Of a stretch of 64,000 bases of DNA, positions 47,920 through 59,410 are shown in pieces. The DNA comes from Chondrilla cf. caribensis (taxonomy: Eukaryota; Porifera; Demospongiae; Chondrillida; Chondrillidae). The stretch is from contig OZ026546.1 of NCBI GenBank assembly GCA_964020155.1, positions 2,137,400 to 2,201,399 on the forward strand, written 5' to 3'. Both the position numbers and the translations under genes were made by a program. Under the pieces are notes generated by a model. The model was not told where the DNA came from, searched no databases, and worked only from the letters and a program-made list of their open reading frames with translations. Each line of letters begins with the position of its first letter. Within the stretch, counting starts at the first letter, position 1.

Positions 47920-49295
47920 TGCTACATGAACAGATCAATCACATGCACTACTACAGCTACTCTTGAAGTCTTAATCACAGTCTGCAAAGGGGTCTTCATC
48001 ATCTGTATATTCATCGTTATCCTGATCTTTACTGCATACTCCTCAAGTTCTGATATGTTTATCTTAGAGTCTTCACTTCCATCAACAGCCACAACAATCC
48101 CACACTTCCTGAAGCTTCTCTTCACCATTTCCCTGTCAGCACTGACCTCCTCCCAAGCTTGGCCCACCCAACGTGTGAACAGAATTCTTCTACTACTGGC
48201 ATCAAATTTGCCCTGTACATAACTCTGCAAATAGTCTTGCATATGCTGACTGGTAAATCTCTCCACAGCACTTTTGAAAGGCCTATTGAAGCTTACATCT
48301 ACTGGTTGCACCAAGCTTTTGCAGCCTCCTGGTACATATGTGTATGTGGGGTTTGGCACTCTTGTGCAAAGATGGTCTGGATGTCCTCAGTGGTTTGCAT
48401 TCTGTGAACATCCAGAATGAGGTGGATGGGACCATCACAGATTGGTGCCTTCATCTGCTGCACCCAAAACTTCATCATGTCCTCATCACACCAAGCGTTC
48501 GGTTGGAATTTAATTACAACTCTTTGATCGTACCGGACAAGCTCACTTAGGGCAGTCCTTTTCCCTGTACCCTGGAAGATAAGGAGAGGATTCACCCTTG
48601 GCTTACCATCAGCAAGAGAGTTAACTGGACTGTACACTGACGCTTGTCCAACCCTGATGCACCACCACGCACCCACACAGAACACTCACCCGTGTCGGCA
48701 TAGGTTTCTCTGCTGGAGAAATGAAGGGCAATGGTGTCTAGTACATGTTTCCTAGCCTGGCTGCTGTCCACCTTCCTAACAAACCCAGTTGTTCCCCTAT
48801 CTTAGCAGCTCTCCGAATGGATTGGTGGAAGTGCTGAATAGCACCTCTGTTGTCCGCAGGCTCCTTCTGGCAGGTGTTTGTGGCCCGTCTCTTACTTATT
48901 TGGAATCGACTCTTAAATCTCGTAAGCCACCCATCTGAGCTGAAAAAAGGAAGCACTTGGTTGTTTTTCAACCAAAATCTGTTTTGCATGAGCCTGAAAC
49001 CGCCATCCTTTCACCTATAATCCCTTCTTATGCAATTCACGATATTCACAATATAGAGTTTCCTCCATATCAGGATGCATGGCAGTTCTTTTGAAGTCGA
49101 TGCGTCGTCGTCCTTTCCTGCTGTCTCGAATTGCCTCCTCCATGTGAATCCATTGCAGTACAGTCTTTGTGTTGAGGGAAAACTTCATGCATGTCTGGTA
49201 CATGTTTTTCCATTGTTGTGATAGAAGCCAAACACTTTAATTTTCTCTTCTCTCGTGTAACTGTGTTGCTTCACTTCTGAATGGTTCCGTCGAGT
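47920..49295 (-). pseudogene. Pogo/CENP-B-type (DDE_1) transposase relic
   Basis: Pieces follow in order on the minus strand but in different frames. A DNA-binding part has ALKFSLN..VLQWIHMEEAIRD-like text and then FSSDGWLTRFKSRFQISKRR (CENP-B-type helix-turn-helix). The catalytic part has RVNPLLIFQGTGKR, ILDVHRMQTTEDIQ (second catalytic aspartate region) and PGGCKSLVQPVDVSFNRPFK. These match DDE_1 proteins of pogo/Tigger/jerky type. Several frameshifts and at least one stop separate the pieces, so it is dead. Beyond the start, GGTTGTTTAGCGCATATTG near 49.43 kb may be a terminal repeat. Confidence 0.7.
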
Positions 49296-50073
49296 GTGAG
49301 TTGTTCTGCCATTTTGACCACCAAACAATATTAATGTTAGTTTACAGAGTTAAGTAAATTTGTTTACAATACGCCAATTAGTGGTTTTAATACCTAACAG
49401 TGGATATGCGCCTAATAACAATATGCGCTAAACAACCGGCTTCTACGGTATAACAATCTCTATCAACAGCAGTAATTGCTCATGCAGTATACATAGTATA
49501 CTGTCTGTAGCTGTTGATATAGGGGTAGTTATATTTCAACCCTCTTCTCATTCTGATGTGCTGCTCACTCCAACCTCCTTCTCATTCCGACATGCTGCTC
49601 ACTTGAACGGGCTTCTCATTCCGCTCATCCCTACTTGTTCGTTCACTTTTTCGAATTGTCATCCCTACATCGTTTTTCATTTTTATATGTTTTCAATAAC
49701 CTCATAAGGATAAAAATTAAGGATCAATTTTAATTCCTATCTGTTTGAATTTTGATACTTCTAGTCAAGTAGATATATTGTTTGTGCACGCAAAACAAGA
49801 CTAGCCCCTTTACCCCAAACTTAATCCCCCATAGGTATATGGTGTATATATATTTTTTACATTTTGTAACTACACAGACCTTTGTCAATATTGTGTTGTT
49901 GCAAAGGTTGACATGCATGCAAATACTGTACATATTTATTTACAGTATCATAATATTATTGCAACACAATAATGCACACATTCATGTTATATTATGTCAT
50001 ACAATTAATATTGTTGCATATCATCATAGATATAGGTTTTGAACAAACGAAAATTGTCACGCCATGCAGAATT

Positions 50074-50152
50074 ATGAAGAGCTCGGTATACAGCCTACCA
50101 ATGGCTTGTCACCTTTTTCTACTGTTTCTACAGCTGTATTCCTCAGTACAAG
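50074..50152 (+). CDS. Gene D exon 1: signal peptide
   Basis: [20 protein letters not shown] then LYSSVQ|G; donor CAAG|GTATAT, phase 1. Confidence 0.85.
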
Positions 50153-50364
50153 GTATATATACATATCCATATGTATCTGTAAAGTTTTCATTATAGTATA
50201 TAATGTGTAGATATTTTGTTTTAGTACGTGTTCCATTATAAATATTAAATGCAGACAAAAAAACACGGAATGATCACCTGAAATGAATATTTTACCAGAA
50301 ATCTGCAGACCTTGATCTGTCCAATCTTTTATTGGATTATACTGTGGGTAGATTCTTGGAAAGT

Positions 50365-51512
50365 AATAATAAAGGTATTGATGATTCCAACGATGCCTAG
50401 ATTTGGCTGATTTGTGGATGATGAACAATGGACTTCAGCTCAATGCTTCAAAAACGAAGTGCATGCTTCTGCACTCAACCCGCAAGAAGGTAAACACCTG
50501 CTTCAACTTGTTCATCAATGGGGCAACTGTAGAACAAGTTAGAGTCTTTAAGTATCTTGGTGTCATGGTCAACGATACATTAACTTGGAGTGACCACATT
50601 GACATGGTTTGCAGAAAGGTCAGCCATGATCTTAATCTGCTCAGAAGATTTTCCTGGTTTCTTCCACGTCCCCTCCTTCTCCTTTATCTGAAATCTTGCA
50701 TTCTTCCCTCTTTCGACTACTGCGATGTTGTTTGGTCTGGATGTACATTAGAGAATTCTCGCTGTTTGGAAAGACTGATGAATTTCACCTGCAAGTTAGC
50801 CCTTCGTAGGAGTCGTGACTGGTCTTCCTCTGCTGCTCTTCGTGATCTTCAACTGACAACTCTCACTTCGAGATGCAAACTCCATCTAGCCCAATGCATG
50901 TTCCGCTGTCTATCTTTCCAGTCTCCTCCATACCTCTCAAAACTCTTCTCTTACTCTTACTCTCATCGCAAAACTCGATCTTCGTCCACTGCCCACCTGA
51001 ATCTACCACCTCACTTGGCCAGAAATCATTTAGCTTTTCTGGTGCCTCCTTATGGCACTCCTTACCACCAAAGCTACGCATGGAGAAGGACTTTACTATT
51101 TTTTCAGCTATGTGTCAACAGTTCTTTACATGACTTCGTTATTATACGTATTATATTTTTGACAAAATTACACCTTGCCTGACTGAAATTGACCTATTAT
51201 TTATTATTTATTATTATTTATTGACTTATTGATTTATTTAGCATGAAAGAATGACCCATTATTTATTATTTATTGGAATCTATTGACTTATTGATTTATT
51301 TAGCATGAAAGAATGTCCTTGTTTGTCTTTATTGTTGCTGTTATGTACTTTTGTTTTGTGTTCTGGGTGCCTTTGTAGTAGCCGTTGGCTATTGGTTCCC
51401 CAGTTAAAATAAGATTTCTGATACTGATACTGATACTGATTGACTAATTATGTTAATTATCTTCATTTCCATTCAATTTCAATGAAACTTCTATCGTCAA
51501 TAATAAAGGTAT
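50365..51512 (+). mobile_element. 5'-truncated LINE fragment in intron 1 of D
   Basis: An open frame (about 50385-51182) contains WMMNNGLQLNASKTKCMLLH, VFKYLGVMVNDTLTWSDHID, NLLRRFSWFLP and LPSFDYCDVVW, the post-catalytic part of a non-LTR reverse transcriptase. Its 3' end (GGGTGCCT...GTAGCC...CCCCAG..AAAATAAG) is followed by (TGATAC)n. A perfect 14-bp direct repeat AATAATAAAGGTAT at 50365-50378 and 51499-51512 is a candidate target-site duplication, although about 58 bp lie between the tail and the right repeat. The LINE 3' UTR has a tandem duplication at about 51205-51315. Confidence 0.75.
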
Positions 51513-51794
51513 AATAGAGTAATATTATAGGACTTGTTACCCTCCAAACGTTCCCATCCATTTGGACTCAATCTCTCAATTCTCATCAATCCAAAACACA
51601 CTACAAATCAAATGATATGAATTTGATTATTCCATTATATTAAATTTGCATTACACTCTTGCAAATGTTAATCTCTTCACATTTGCTATTTCTGAAGGTG
51701 TTTCATTCTCACTTCAGATCCCCTTTAGTGATGTACAGTGATATGTACATTTATGTTATGATATTGATATTACTTTCTGTTGCCCTACACTTAG

Positions 51795-52166
51795 GTCAAA
51801 CAGCATTGCTAACTGGTACTAACTATGCCAGTGGTAGCGGATTCTGTTTTGGTGATCAACAACTGAAAGAAGGAACTCCATTCATATCATGTACACATTC
51901 AGGATTTACTGGAACAGTTGCTGCTCTTACCACAACATGGTCCTTTGATGGTAGTTCTTTCCTTAATGAGGCTGCTGTGGATAGCATGTTTGCTGGACGT
52001 ATTGATGCTGTGAACATACAACCAGTGGAAGGACGACTGAACATTCTCAATGTTACTAATTTGGGAGTGTCCTCTGTTGCCTGTAGGATAACAGCATTTG
52101 ATGATGTTGGTACTTTCTTAGGACAAACACCACCAATAACAGCAGAAAACATCTCTGTTGTCAATA
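51795..52166 (+). CDS. Gene D exon 2: Ig-like domain
   Basis: Acceptor CTACACTTAG, donor AATA|GTAAGT, 124 codons. [19 protein letters not shown] and [17 protein letters not shown] show the Ig core; then ITAFDDVGTFLGQ. An in-frame hydrophobic leader (MILILLSVALHLGQ) is present from 51758. Confidence 0.85.
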
Positions 52167-52304
52167 GTAAGTGAACAAATGTTTACAGATTGTGGTAGAT
52201 TAACGAGTATTCACTGTAGTAGTATAGATTGAGGGTTTTGTAGAGGAGGGATCCATACACCTTGTTGTTAAACATAATATTGTGTTGGAACCTAACCTGC
52301 ACCA

Positions 52305-52770
<466 letters not shown>

Positions 52771-52774
52771 CTTC

Positions 52775-53990
52775 TTCTTCTTTACTCCTTATCCATCATG
52801 GATGTCGGGCAGGATCCATTTGCTCTACTTCGTCATACTTAGATTGGGATCGGGCTGTCGACTTGGGTTGATGTATTGCAGCTCTCCATTCACTTCTTTC
52901 CATCATCACTTCTTGCCAGTTTGTGATTCCGGTTAGATCTCTGCTGATCAGATCTACCCATCGCAGAGATGTCCCTACTGGCCTCCTCTTCTTTCCTCTC
53001 GGTCTGCATCTTAGTAGCTGCTTCTGTGGCCAATGGTCTGGCATTCTCTGTAGGTGCCCGAACCACTGGAGCCTCTTCAGTCTTAGCTGTTCTTCTACCT
53101 GTAGCTCCCCAGTCTCCTCCAATACGTCAGCATTACGTCATTTGTCCCACAGGGTAACACCTATGATGTCCCGGAGGCATCTCATCTGGAAAGTCTTCAG
53201 TCTTCTGATGTTGTGTTGGGTTACTGGCTAGGTCTCCGCACCATAGAGGAGGACTGATATGATCATTGATCGAAACACACGTACTTTGGTTGTCTTGCTG
53301 AGGTTTCGACTCCTAAACACCTTCCATCTCCACATTCGGTAAACAGTTGTTGCCTTCTCCAGTCTAATTCCAATATCTCTCTCCACCCTGGCAGTCTGTT
53401 CCACCTCACTTCCCAGGTAGGAGAAGGAGTCTACTTCCTCAAGTGCATGGCCATTTAGTGTGATGGCTGGATGGCTCCCTTTCAGCTCTCCGATGTTGAG
53501 CACCTTGGTCTTATCTCCATTGATCTTCATTCCCCATTGAGTGCAGGCTTTGTCCAGTACATCCAGCATAAGTTGCAGTTCTCTTCTGGTCTCTGCAATG
53601 AGGGTCAGATCGTCTGAATACTGGACGTTCTGGATGCAGGTGGTCAGTGGGGTCTTGTCCCTGTATGATAGGAACAAACCCTCGCTGGTGGTGTACTCAA
53701 CATGCAGGCCCCCTCCTGTCATCTCCATGACCTCCCTCAATATTCTGTCCATGAAGCAGTTGAACAGGAGAGGGGACAGCACACAGCCTTGTCTTACTCC
53801 AGTTTTCAACTCGAAATCCTCTGATGCCCCTTCTGTGGTTCTAACACGGCACCATGTTCCAGTGTATAGCTCCTTAATGATGTCCATCAGCTGTTGGGGG
53901 GCTTTGTAGTGCCTCAGCATGGCAAACATAGCAGAGCGATCCACCGAGTCAATTGCTTTAGTGAGATCCACAAAGCCAAGGTGTACAGGG
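52775..53990 (-). mobile_element. 5'-truncated non-LTR reverse transcriptase fragment
   Basis: The minus-strand frame 53971-53228 shows DLTKAIDSVDR, GVRQGCVLSPLLFNCFMD, the catalytic box YSDDLTLIAET (the usual YADD is YSDD), MKINGDKTKVLNIG and FSYLGSEV. After a break, 53122-52796 carries LKRLQWFGHLQRMPDHWPQ, the C-terminal GHL.RM motif common in RTE/CR1-like elements. The 3' end (minus strand) is GATGGATAAGGAGTAAAGAA(GAA)n. Both sides are CA repeats, so it landed in or created a microsatellite. Endonuclease and N-terminal RT parts are missing. Confidence 0.8.
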
Positions 53991-54057
53991 GTCTGGTACT
54001 AAGTTGCTCTTTCTATGATCTGACGTGCTACCCAGATTTGATCGACTGTACCTTGTC

Positions 54058-54070
54058 CCACACACACACA

Positions 54071-54107
<37 letters not shown>

Positions 54108-54165
54108 GCGCACACACTATACACACACGTGCACACATACTACACACACAAACACACACACACAA
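54058..54165. repeat. (CA)n microsatellite, right flank of the RT fragment
   Basis: CA repeats with the same GTGCACACATACTACAC type of interruption as 52.3-52.77 kb, suggesting one original tract split by the insertion. Confidence 0.9.
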
Positions 54166-54196
54166 CTCACAACACATGACCCTTATATATTATGTT

Positions 54197-54478
54197 TTGA
54201 CAAAATCATATCACTGGATTTACACCAAACCAACCGAAAATAGACCGAAGTCTCTATCGGTTGGGAGACCGAAGTCCGATTTGATGGCAACCAGTGATTA
54301 CCTCCCAGTCATCCAAATCCTCAAAAAGGGAACCCAGACAGCTTCCCTTTTTGAGGATTTGGATGACTGGGAGGTAATCACTGGTTGCCATCAAATCGGA
54401 CTTCGGTCTCCCAACCGATAGAGACTTCGGTCTATTTTCGGTTGGTTTGGTGTAAATCCAGTGATATGATTTTGTCAA
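54197..54478. repeat. Perfect 282-bp palindrome (136-bp arms, 10-nt loop)
   Basis: Arms 54197-54332 and 54343-54478 are exact reverse complements as far as I can check; loop CCCAGACAGC. Both strands translate to the same peptide run (KSYHWIYTKPTENRPK...). A 12-bp direct repeat ATATTATGTTTT at 54187-54198 and 54523-54534 may mark the edges of an insertion that includes about 45 bp more on the right. Confidence 0.9.
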
Positions 54479-54660
54479 CCTTAGGCCTTGCACAGGCTTA
54501 TTGTGCAAAAACCTTCCCCACCATATTATGTTTTCTTAGGTACGTACATACCTCAGTAGTTACTGTAATGCAATATACTGTTTTATTATACTCATCCTGA
54601 CTATAATTATTTATGAACGTCCTCAAAGGTATACATCATACTATTCCTCCTATACTGCAG

Positions 54661-54957
54661 TTGTTTCAGCACCAAGAGTAACCAGTGGTGGTGTGTCACA
54701 TACAACTGCTGACATTGTACTGATGAGACCAAATGGACTATGTGAAGGGCTCAGTGACAATCCAATAACCTACGTGATTGAAGTGTTTAGTGATAATGTA
54801 CTGTTCACAACAAAGAATGTGACTTCCACTGGAGCTCCCACTAACTATACCATATCTGATCTCAGCAGTATCACTGTGTATACTGTGAATGTCAGAGCAG
54901 TGTTGAATGTGGTCAGTCAGAGCTCAACAGCCATGTTTGGTTTCACAACATTAGGTG
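54661..54957 (+). CDS. Gene D exon 3: fibronectin type III domain
   Basis: Acceptor TATACTGCAG, donor GGTG|GTAGGT, 99 codons, phase 1. SAPRVTSGGVSHTTADIVL, NPITYVIEVFSDN, NYTISDLSSITVYTVNVRA and FTTL. Closest to gene C. Confidence 0.9.
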
Positions 54958-55047
54958 GTAGGTTGTGTGTAGTGTAAGTACTACATTAAGTTATTGTGCT
55001 CGCTTGTTGTATATTGACAATTGACAAAGTCTCTCTCAATCTGCTAG

Positions 55048-55183
55048 ATGTTAATGAATGTGAGACTGACCCCCCTCCATGTGGTCAGATATGTAGAAAT
55101 GCAGTTGGTAGTTTCATGTGCAGTTAATTGTGTTTCAGGATATTCCATAGCAGAGGATGGTGTGACCTGCAATAGAGAGCAAG
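55048..55183 (+). pseudogene. Gene D EGF exon with a 4-base insertion
   Basis: DVNECETDPPPCGQICRNAV is intact. At 55125 the extra AATT turns the cysteine codon after C-S into TAA and shifts the rest (GYSIAEDGVTC) out of frame. Length 136 nt against 132 in C; both splice sites are intact. Confidence 0.85.
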
Positions 55184-55317
55184 GTACAGTGTATTGTGTA
55201 TTGGTATCTATACTTAATATCAATGATTATATTTAATTTGATAACATTTTAATGTATGTTTTGTTATTATGATATATTGTATATAGAAATTAAACCATTC
55301 TCTCCTTATCTTATCAG

Positions 55318-55532
55318 GATTATCAGGATCCTCGTGCAGTGTTCCTGTTGGGATATCAGTTGCTGTCACCTTCACAGTAACATCATTGGTGTCCTCAACA
55401 GTGACTGCCATTGTCATGTACTTTGTATGTATCAGGAAGAAGAGGAATGGACCAGTCAAGGACACAGGAACTGGTGGGGATATCTATGAAGATCCTGATA
55501 GAAGTGATGATATTAAAATGGATCCTTCACCA
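55318..55532 (+). CDS. Gene D exon 5, native part: transmembrane segment and tail
   Basis: From acceptor TTATCAG in phase 1: LSGSSCSVPVGIS, helix VAVTFTVTSLVSSTVTAIVM, then YFVCIRKKRNG and GDIYEDPDRSDDIKMDPSP. A second AG nine bases downstream would keep the frame. The frame passes without a stop into the LINE. Confidence 0.8.
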
Positions 55533-56419
55533 AATGGACTCTCTCTAAACCCAGCCAAGACCAAATGCATGTTGATACGTTCTCCTCGTTCATCTTATCA
55601 CTCACTCTCCTTAAACCTTCATGGTCACGAAATTGAGCAAGTCTTTAAGTACAAGTTCCTTGGAGTTATTGTAAATGACACACTAACTTGGACTGATCAT
55701 ACAACCTATTTAATCACTAAAATCTCTTGCAAAATTAATCTACTTCGTAGGATTTCTTGGTTCCTTCCCCCCTCTTCCTTGATCTTATATTTAAAAGCTT
55801 ATGTTCTGCCTTGTCTTGATTATTGTTGTTCTGTTTGGCATAGTTGCTCTAAAAAAGACAGCCAACGTCTCCAGAGGCTTTTTAACTATGGATGTAGATT
55901 AGCACTAAACAAAGATCGCCGGTACTCTGCATCTGCTCTACATGCTGATCTGGGACTTACCACACTAGAAAAGCGAAGAAAGCTACATCTTGCCCAGATG
56001 GTATTCAAGTGTCTATCAGGACTAGCACCTCCCTATTTGGCATCTCTTTTCCACTCTCCCACACACCACCATAACACTCGGACACGCTCTCTAATCAACC
56101 TTCCTCAAACAAAGACTTCATCTGGACAGAAGGCATTTAGTTTTGCTGGCGCAAGTATATGGAGAACACTACCATCATCAGCTAGGGAAGCACAATCACT
56201 CCATCATTTCTTCAATATTGCTAGAAATGTTATGTAAAATCAACTAGAAATATTCTTGTTGCATGTTAATTCTCATTGTACATTATCATTCTTTCAATCA
56301 TCATCAATCTTTTATACTGTAGTCTTTTATTTTATGTATTGTGATTAATCTGGGTGCCTAGAATAGTAGCCTCTGGCTAAAGGCCTCCCCAGGATAAATA
56401 AGCTTTCCTATCCTATCTT
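55533..56419 (+). mobile_element. 5'-truncated LINE inserted in the D tail exon
   Basis: It begins in frame at NGLSLNPAKTKCMLIRS and carries FLGVIVNDTLTWTDH, NLLRRISWFLPPSSL, LPCLDYCCSVWHSC and GQKAFSFAGASIWRTLPSS up to TAA at 56235-56237. Then comes a 3' UTR with GGGTGCCT.GAATAGTAGCC and a short (TCCTA)n tail. The 11-bp ATCCTTCACCA flanks it (55522-55532 and 56420-56430), a clear target-site duplication. It belongs to the same family as the 50.4-51.4 kb fragment and is truncated at nearly the same point. Confidence 0.85.
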
Positions 56420-56430
56420 ATCCTTCACCA

Positions 56431-56466
56431 GCTTATCAGACTGTGCCTTCAGTTAATGTTCATTAG
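56431..56466 (+). pseudogene. Displaced end of the gene D tail exon
   Basis: Directly after the duplicated target site the original tail resumes: AYQTVPSVNVH and TAG. Only C has a comparable end (AYQTVA). It is cut off from its promoter-proximal part by the LINE's own stop and poly(A)-type end. Confidence 0.75.
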
Positions 56467-56796
56467 AATTAATTTTGTTGACATTCTTTAAAGAACAATT
56501 AAAGTTTATATGAAACTAATTAACTAATCCTGTAAAAGTAATGTGAGACTTTCTGCTTACATGTCTTGTGTATTATCCAATGCTTGATTATTACATAGTG
56601 GGTGATAATTTGTGAGCTCCTGCTAGGTTTGTATTCATAAGATCACTTGGATAAGTGCAGAATATTGGAGGTATATTGTATGAAAATATTTGTGCGGTAC
56701 ATACTCCCTTTTTATAATAAGTTATATCCAATAATATTAAATGGTGTATACGTGCATGCAATATATGTTGTATTTGAAGTCTAATTTATTTTAAGT

Positions 56797-56819
56797 AATA
56801 AATGACTATAGCAAATAAA
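56797..56819 (+). terminator. Poly(A) signal candidates after D
   Basis: Two AATAAA words 17 bp apart, about 330 bp past the displaced stop codon. Confidence 0.35.
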
Positions 56820-58685
56820 ACACCATGTACATAATATTATGTAAATCATACACAAATGTTGCTGTTGGTTTGCTACACAATGAATTCTGGTATATAAAAG
56901 TTAGTATATATTATGTTCACATTCCTAAATACAATGCACCTCACTTGTTAAGTTAGTTTTTTGGTATGTACATATCATGATCACACTCATCCATATTCTC
57001 TCTACCTTAATGAATTGAAAGCGAAATTGAGAGCTTAATGTACTTAAGATTTTGAATTGTTGTTCATAGTATTGTTGTTGTTGGTACCATAATATTATTA
57101 GACTATCTGATACTGTATTCTAAGATAATTATTCCCATTGTATTGAAATGGTATGGAAGATGCCAAAGAGCTGGAGGTGGTGTAATAGTATACGACATAA
57201 TTCGAAATTGTGGGAAATAGCATGGTATTATACAGCATTAGTAGCAATAATTCTACTGGCAGAATTTGACAGTGGCACTTTATAGAGGAGCATCCAAAGA
57301 GGCTGGGAGTACTGTACTTTCTATTTTCTTACGTACATACTTACTCAGCCTGCAATTAATGAGATACATAATCATACAATACACCAATGTCGTAGTGTAA
57401 GCCTGTTATGAGTGTTCTGAGTTCACTTGCTGCATAGTATAGTCTAAGACATTGAGTGTTCACTCACAATTACTGTGATTTCTTGTCGTTATGGAAATTA
57501 TAAGTAAAATTGAACTATCAATGGGGTATACTCACTCATTTAGTTGTAGTTTGTGAATGTAAGTATATATATATGCAAGCGATATATCAGAGCTAAATAT
57601 TTTCATTTGTGCCATTTAGTACTAGTAATGTGCAATGCACAGAAGTTGGCAGTGACACCAAAAGATAGTTATTTCTGTCATTTTTATTTTCGAGTATCAT
57701 CATAATATATCATAATATATCTATACTGTATGTTGGGATTCCAGATCCACTGTCAGCAAAGGTGCTGTTATCCTGGCCTATGTAGCTGTACACAGCATGG
57801 TAGGATGACGTGTATTTGTATTTCTAGGAGTTATCTGTTGAAACCCCTTACCATTGAGTGTGAGGGTAATGGAACATCACAGCACTTGTTTTTCATCAGT
57901 GAAAGCTCGACGATAACCATGTTTTGGCATTTTTCAGTATTGCATATCTCACTTATGTGTTGTTAAATTATCTGTATATTTATTTATTTGTGTGCCCAGT
58001 GGCACCATGGCAAATGGCATTACGTGCACCTATGTAAGTGAAACTTTGTACTCGCTGCTGTAGAACCTCATGATCTCAAAAAAATGGGAATGAATCATTC
58101 TCAAGGATAGTGAAAAAAATAACACTACACTATAGTATTGACTGGATACGGAATATCTGTTTATATTAATGAAGCCCCATTGAAACAGTTTGAAAGTTCC
58201 AACTTCAGTAAATTTGGATCTAAACAGGGATATTCAATGAGATTGTAACAGTTTTTTTTCAATTTCAATGAAACTGTTTTTTCCATATTCGTATGTATAT
58301 ATATGTCTCAGGGGTTCATTAATTTTGTATTATAATAATAATAATTATGATATATTTATAATAAATGAATATTTTCTTCCATATGAAGAATGTGTAATAG
58401 TATCATAGAGTGCAATAGTACTCTAATGTAGGGATGATGTGGGGGAAAAAATGGTGACCTATATCACGAAGACATTACTGCTTTGCAAAATTATCATCTA
58501 TGAGCAGTATGCAATTGTGCAAGCGATAATAAGTGTATATGTACTAAGTTTCATGAAATTAATATGCACACACCATAATAATAATAATACTCATGACTGA
58601 AGCTAAAAGTTGTAATTGTCACAGCATTTCCTATTTTACAATTAAAAATCAAGTTTCTGAACACCATATTGTGTTTATGTAAACA
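56820..58685. other. Intergenic, no gene seen
   Basis: AT-rich DNA with (TAA)n and (TATA) runs. Early parts resemble the region after gene C. No exon, TIR element or RNA gene supported. Confidence 0.45.
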
Positions 58686-58694
58686 CTATTACTT

Positions 58695-58843
58695 ATTGTA
58701 CATACACTGAAGGTACAGGCTCGAGCTCGAGGGATCCATTGTAATATCATCACTTCTATCAGGATCTTCATTGATATTTCCACCAGTTCCTGTGACTACT
58801 CCACTTCTCTTAATCCTAATACACACAAAGTACAGGACTTTGA
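58695..58843 (-). pseudogene. Class 2 tail fragment (minus strand)
   Basis: The minus-strand frame reads LYFVCIRIKRSGVV, GTGGNINEDPDRSDDITMDP and then diverges (SSSSLYLQCMYNK) to a stop. It matches the C/D tail, but the conserved tyrosine of IYEDP is asparagine and the second motif (SPAYQTV) is gone. The membrane helix is cut off where the segmental duplication begins (58.85 kb). Confidence 0.75.
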
Positions 58844-59410
58844 GACAATAGTATAGCACTGCAGGAAATAACACATTAAAAACAGATTTGGTGTCACAAT
58901 CTAAATAAATAGCTCAAAATGATTGAGGGTAAGGCACAGCGATCAATATTCATTCAGACATTATACAGCTTGTAGTGCAGTATGTATGCATTTTGTGAAA
59001 TGTTTGTTTTTGATGCTCACATTGTAAGCATTGCTGTAATTGAATTATAAATTTGCAACATGATTGCTATAGCATATTGTTTGTTTCAACTGCAATTGTG
59101 CTGGGATAGTGAGGTTTGTATATAAAATTATAAACTTTCATCTAACTGATATCAAATGTCATGCTAACTTGTTCAGACAGATACTAGTTAGTTGTTTGAC
59201 AATGAAAACCAAGCAAAAGGATGATCCTACATATTCTTGGCAACAGTGAGCATGCATGTGGGTCGCAACCCCAAACTGGATACGCACACAAGTGACTGTG
59301 AATAGAAATATTTACTTATAGTTGACACTCCAAATGTATGCTTTTACTATAAATTAACTAATTTAGTGTTCAACCAATTCCTGTCAATCATTTCTTATTG
59401 CAAGAGATAG

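Noticed and set aside
58725..58745. CTCGAGCTCGAG next to GGATCC, resembling a cloning polylinker
   Set aside because: ATGGATCC is native in all paralogous tails and the flanks are continuous genomic sequence; a chance doublet is more likely than vector.
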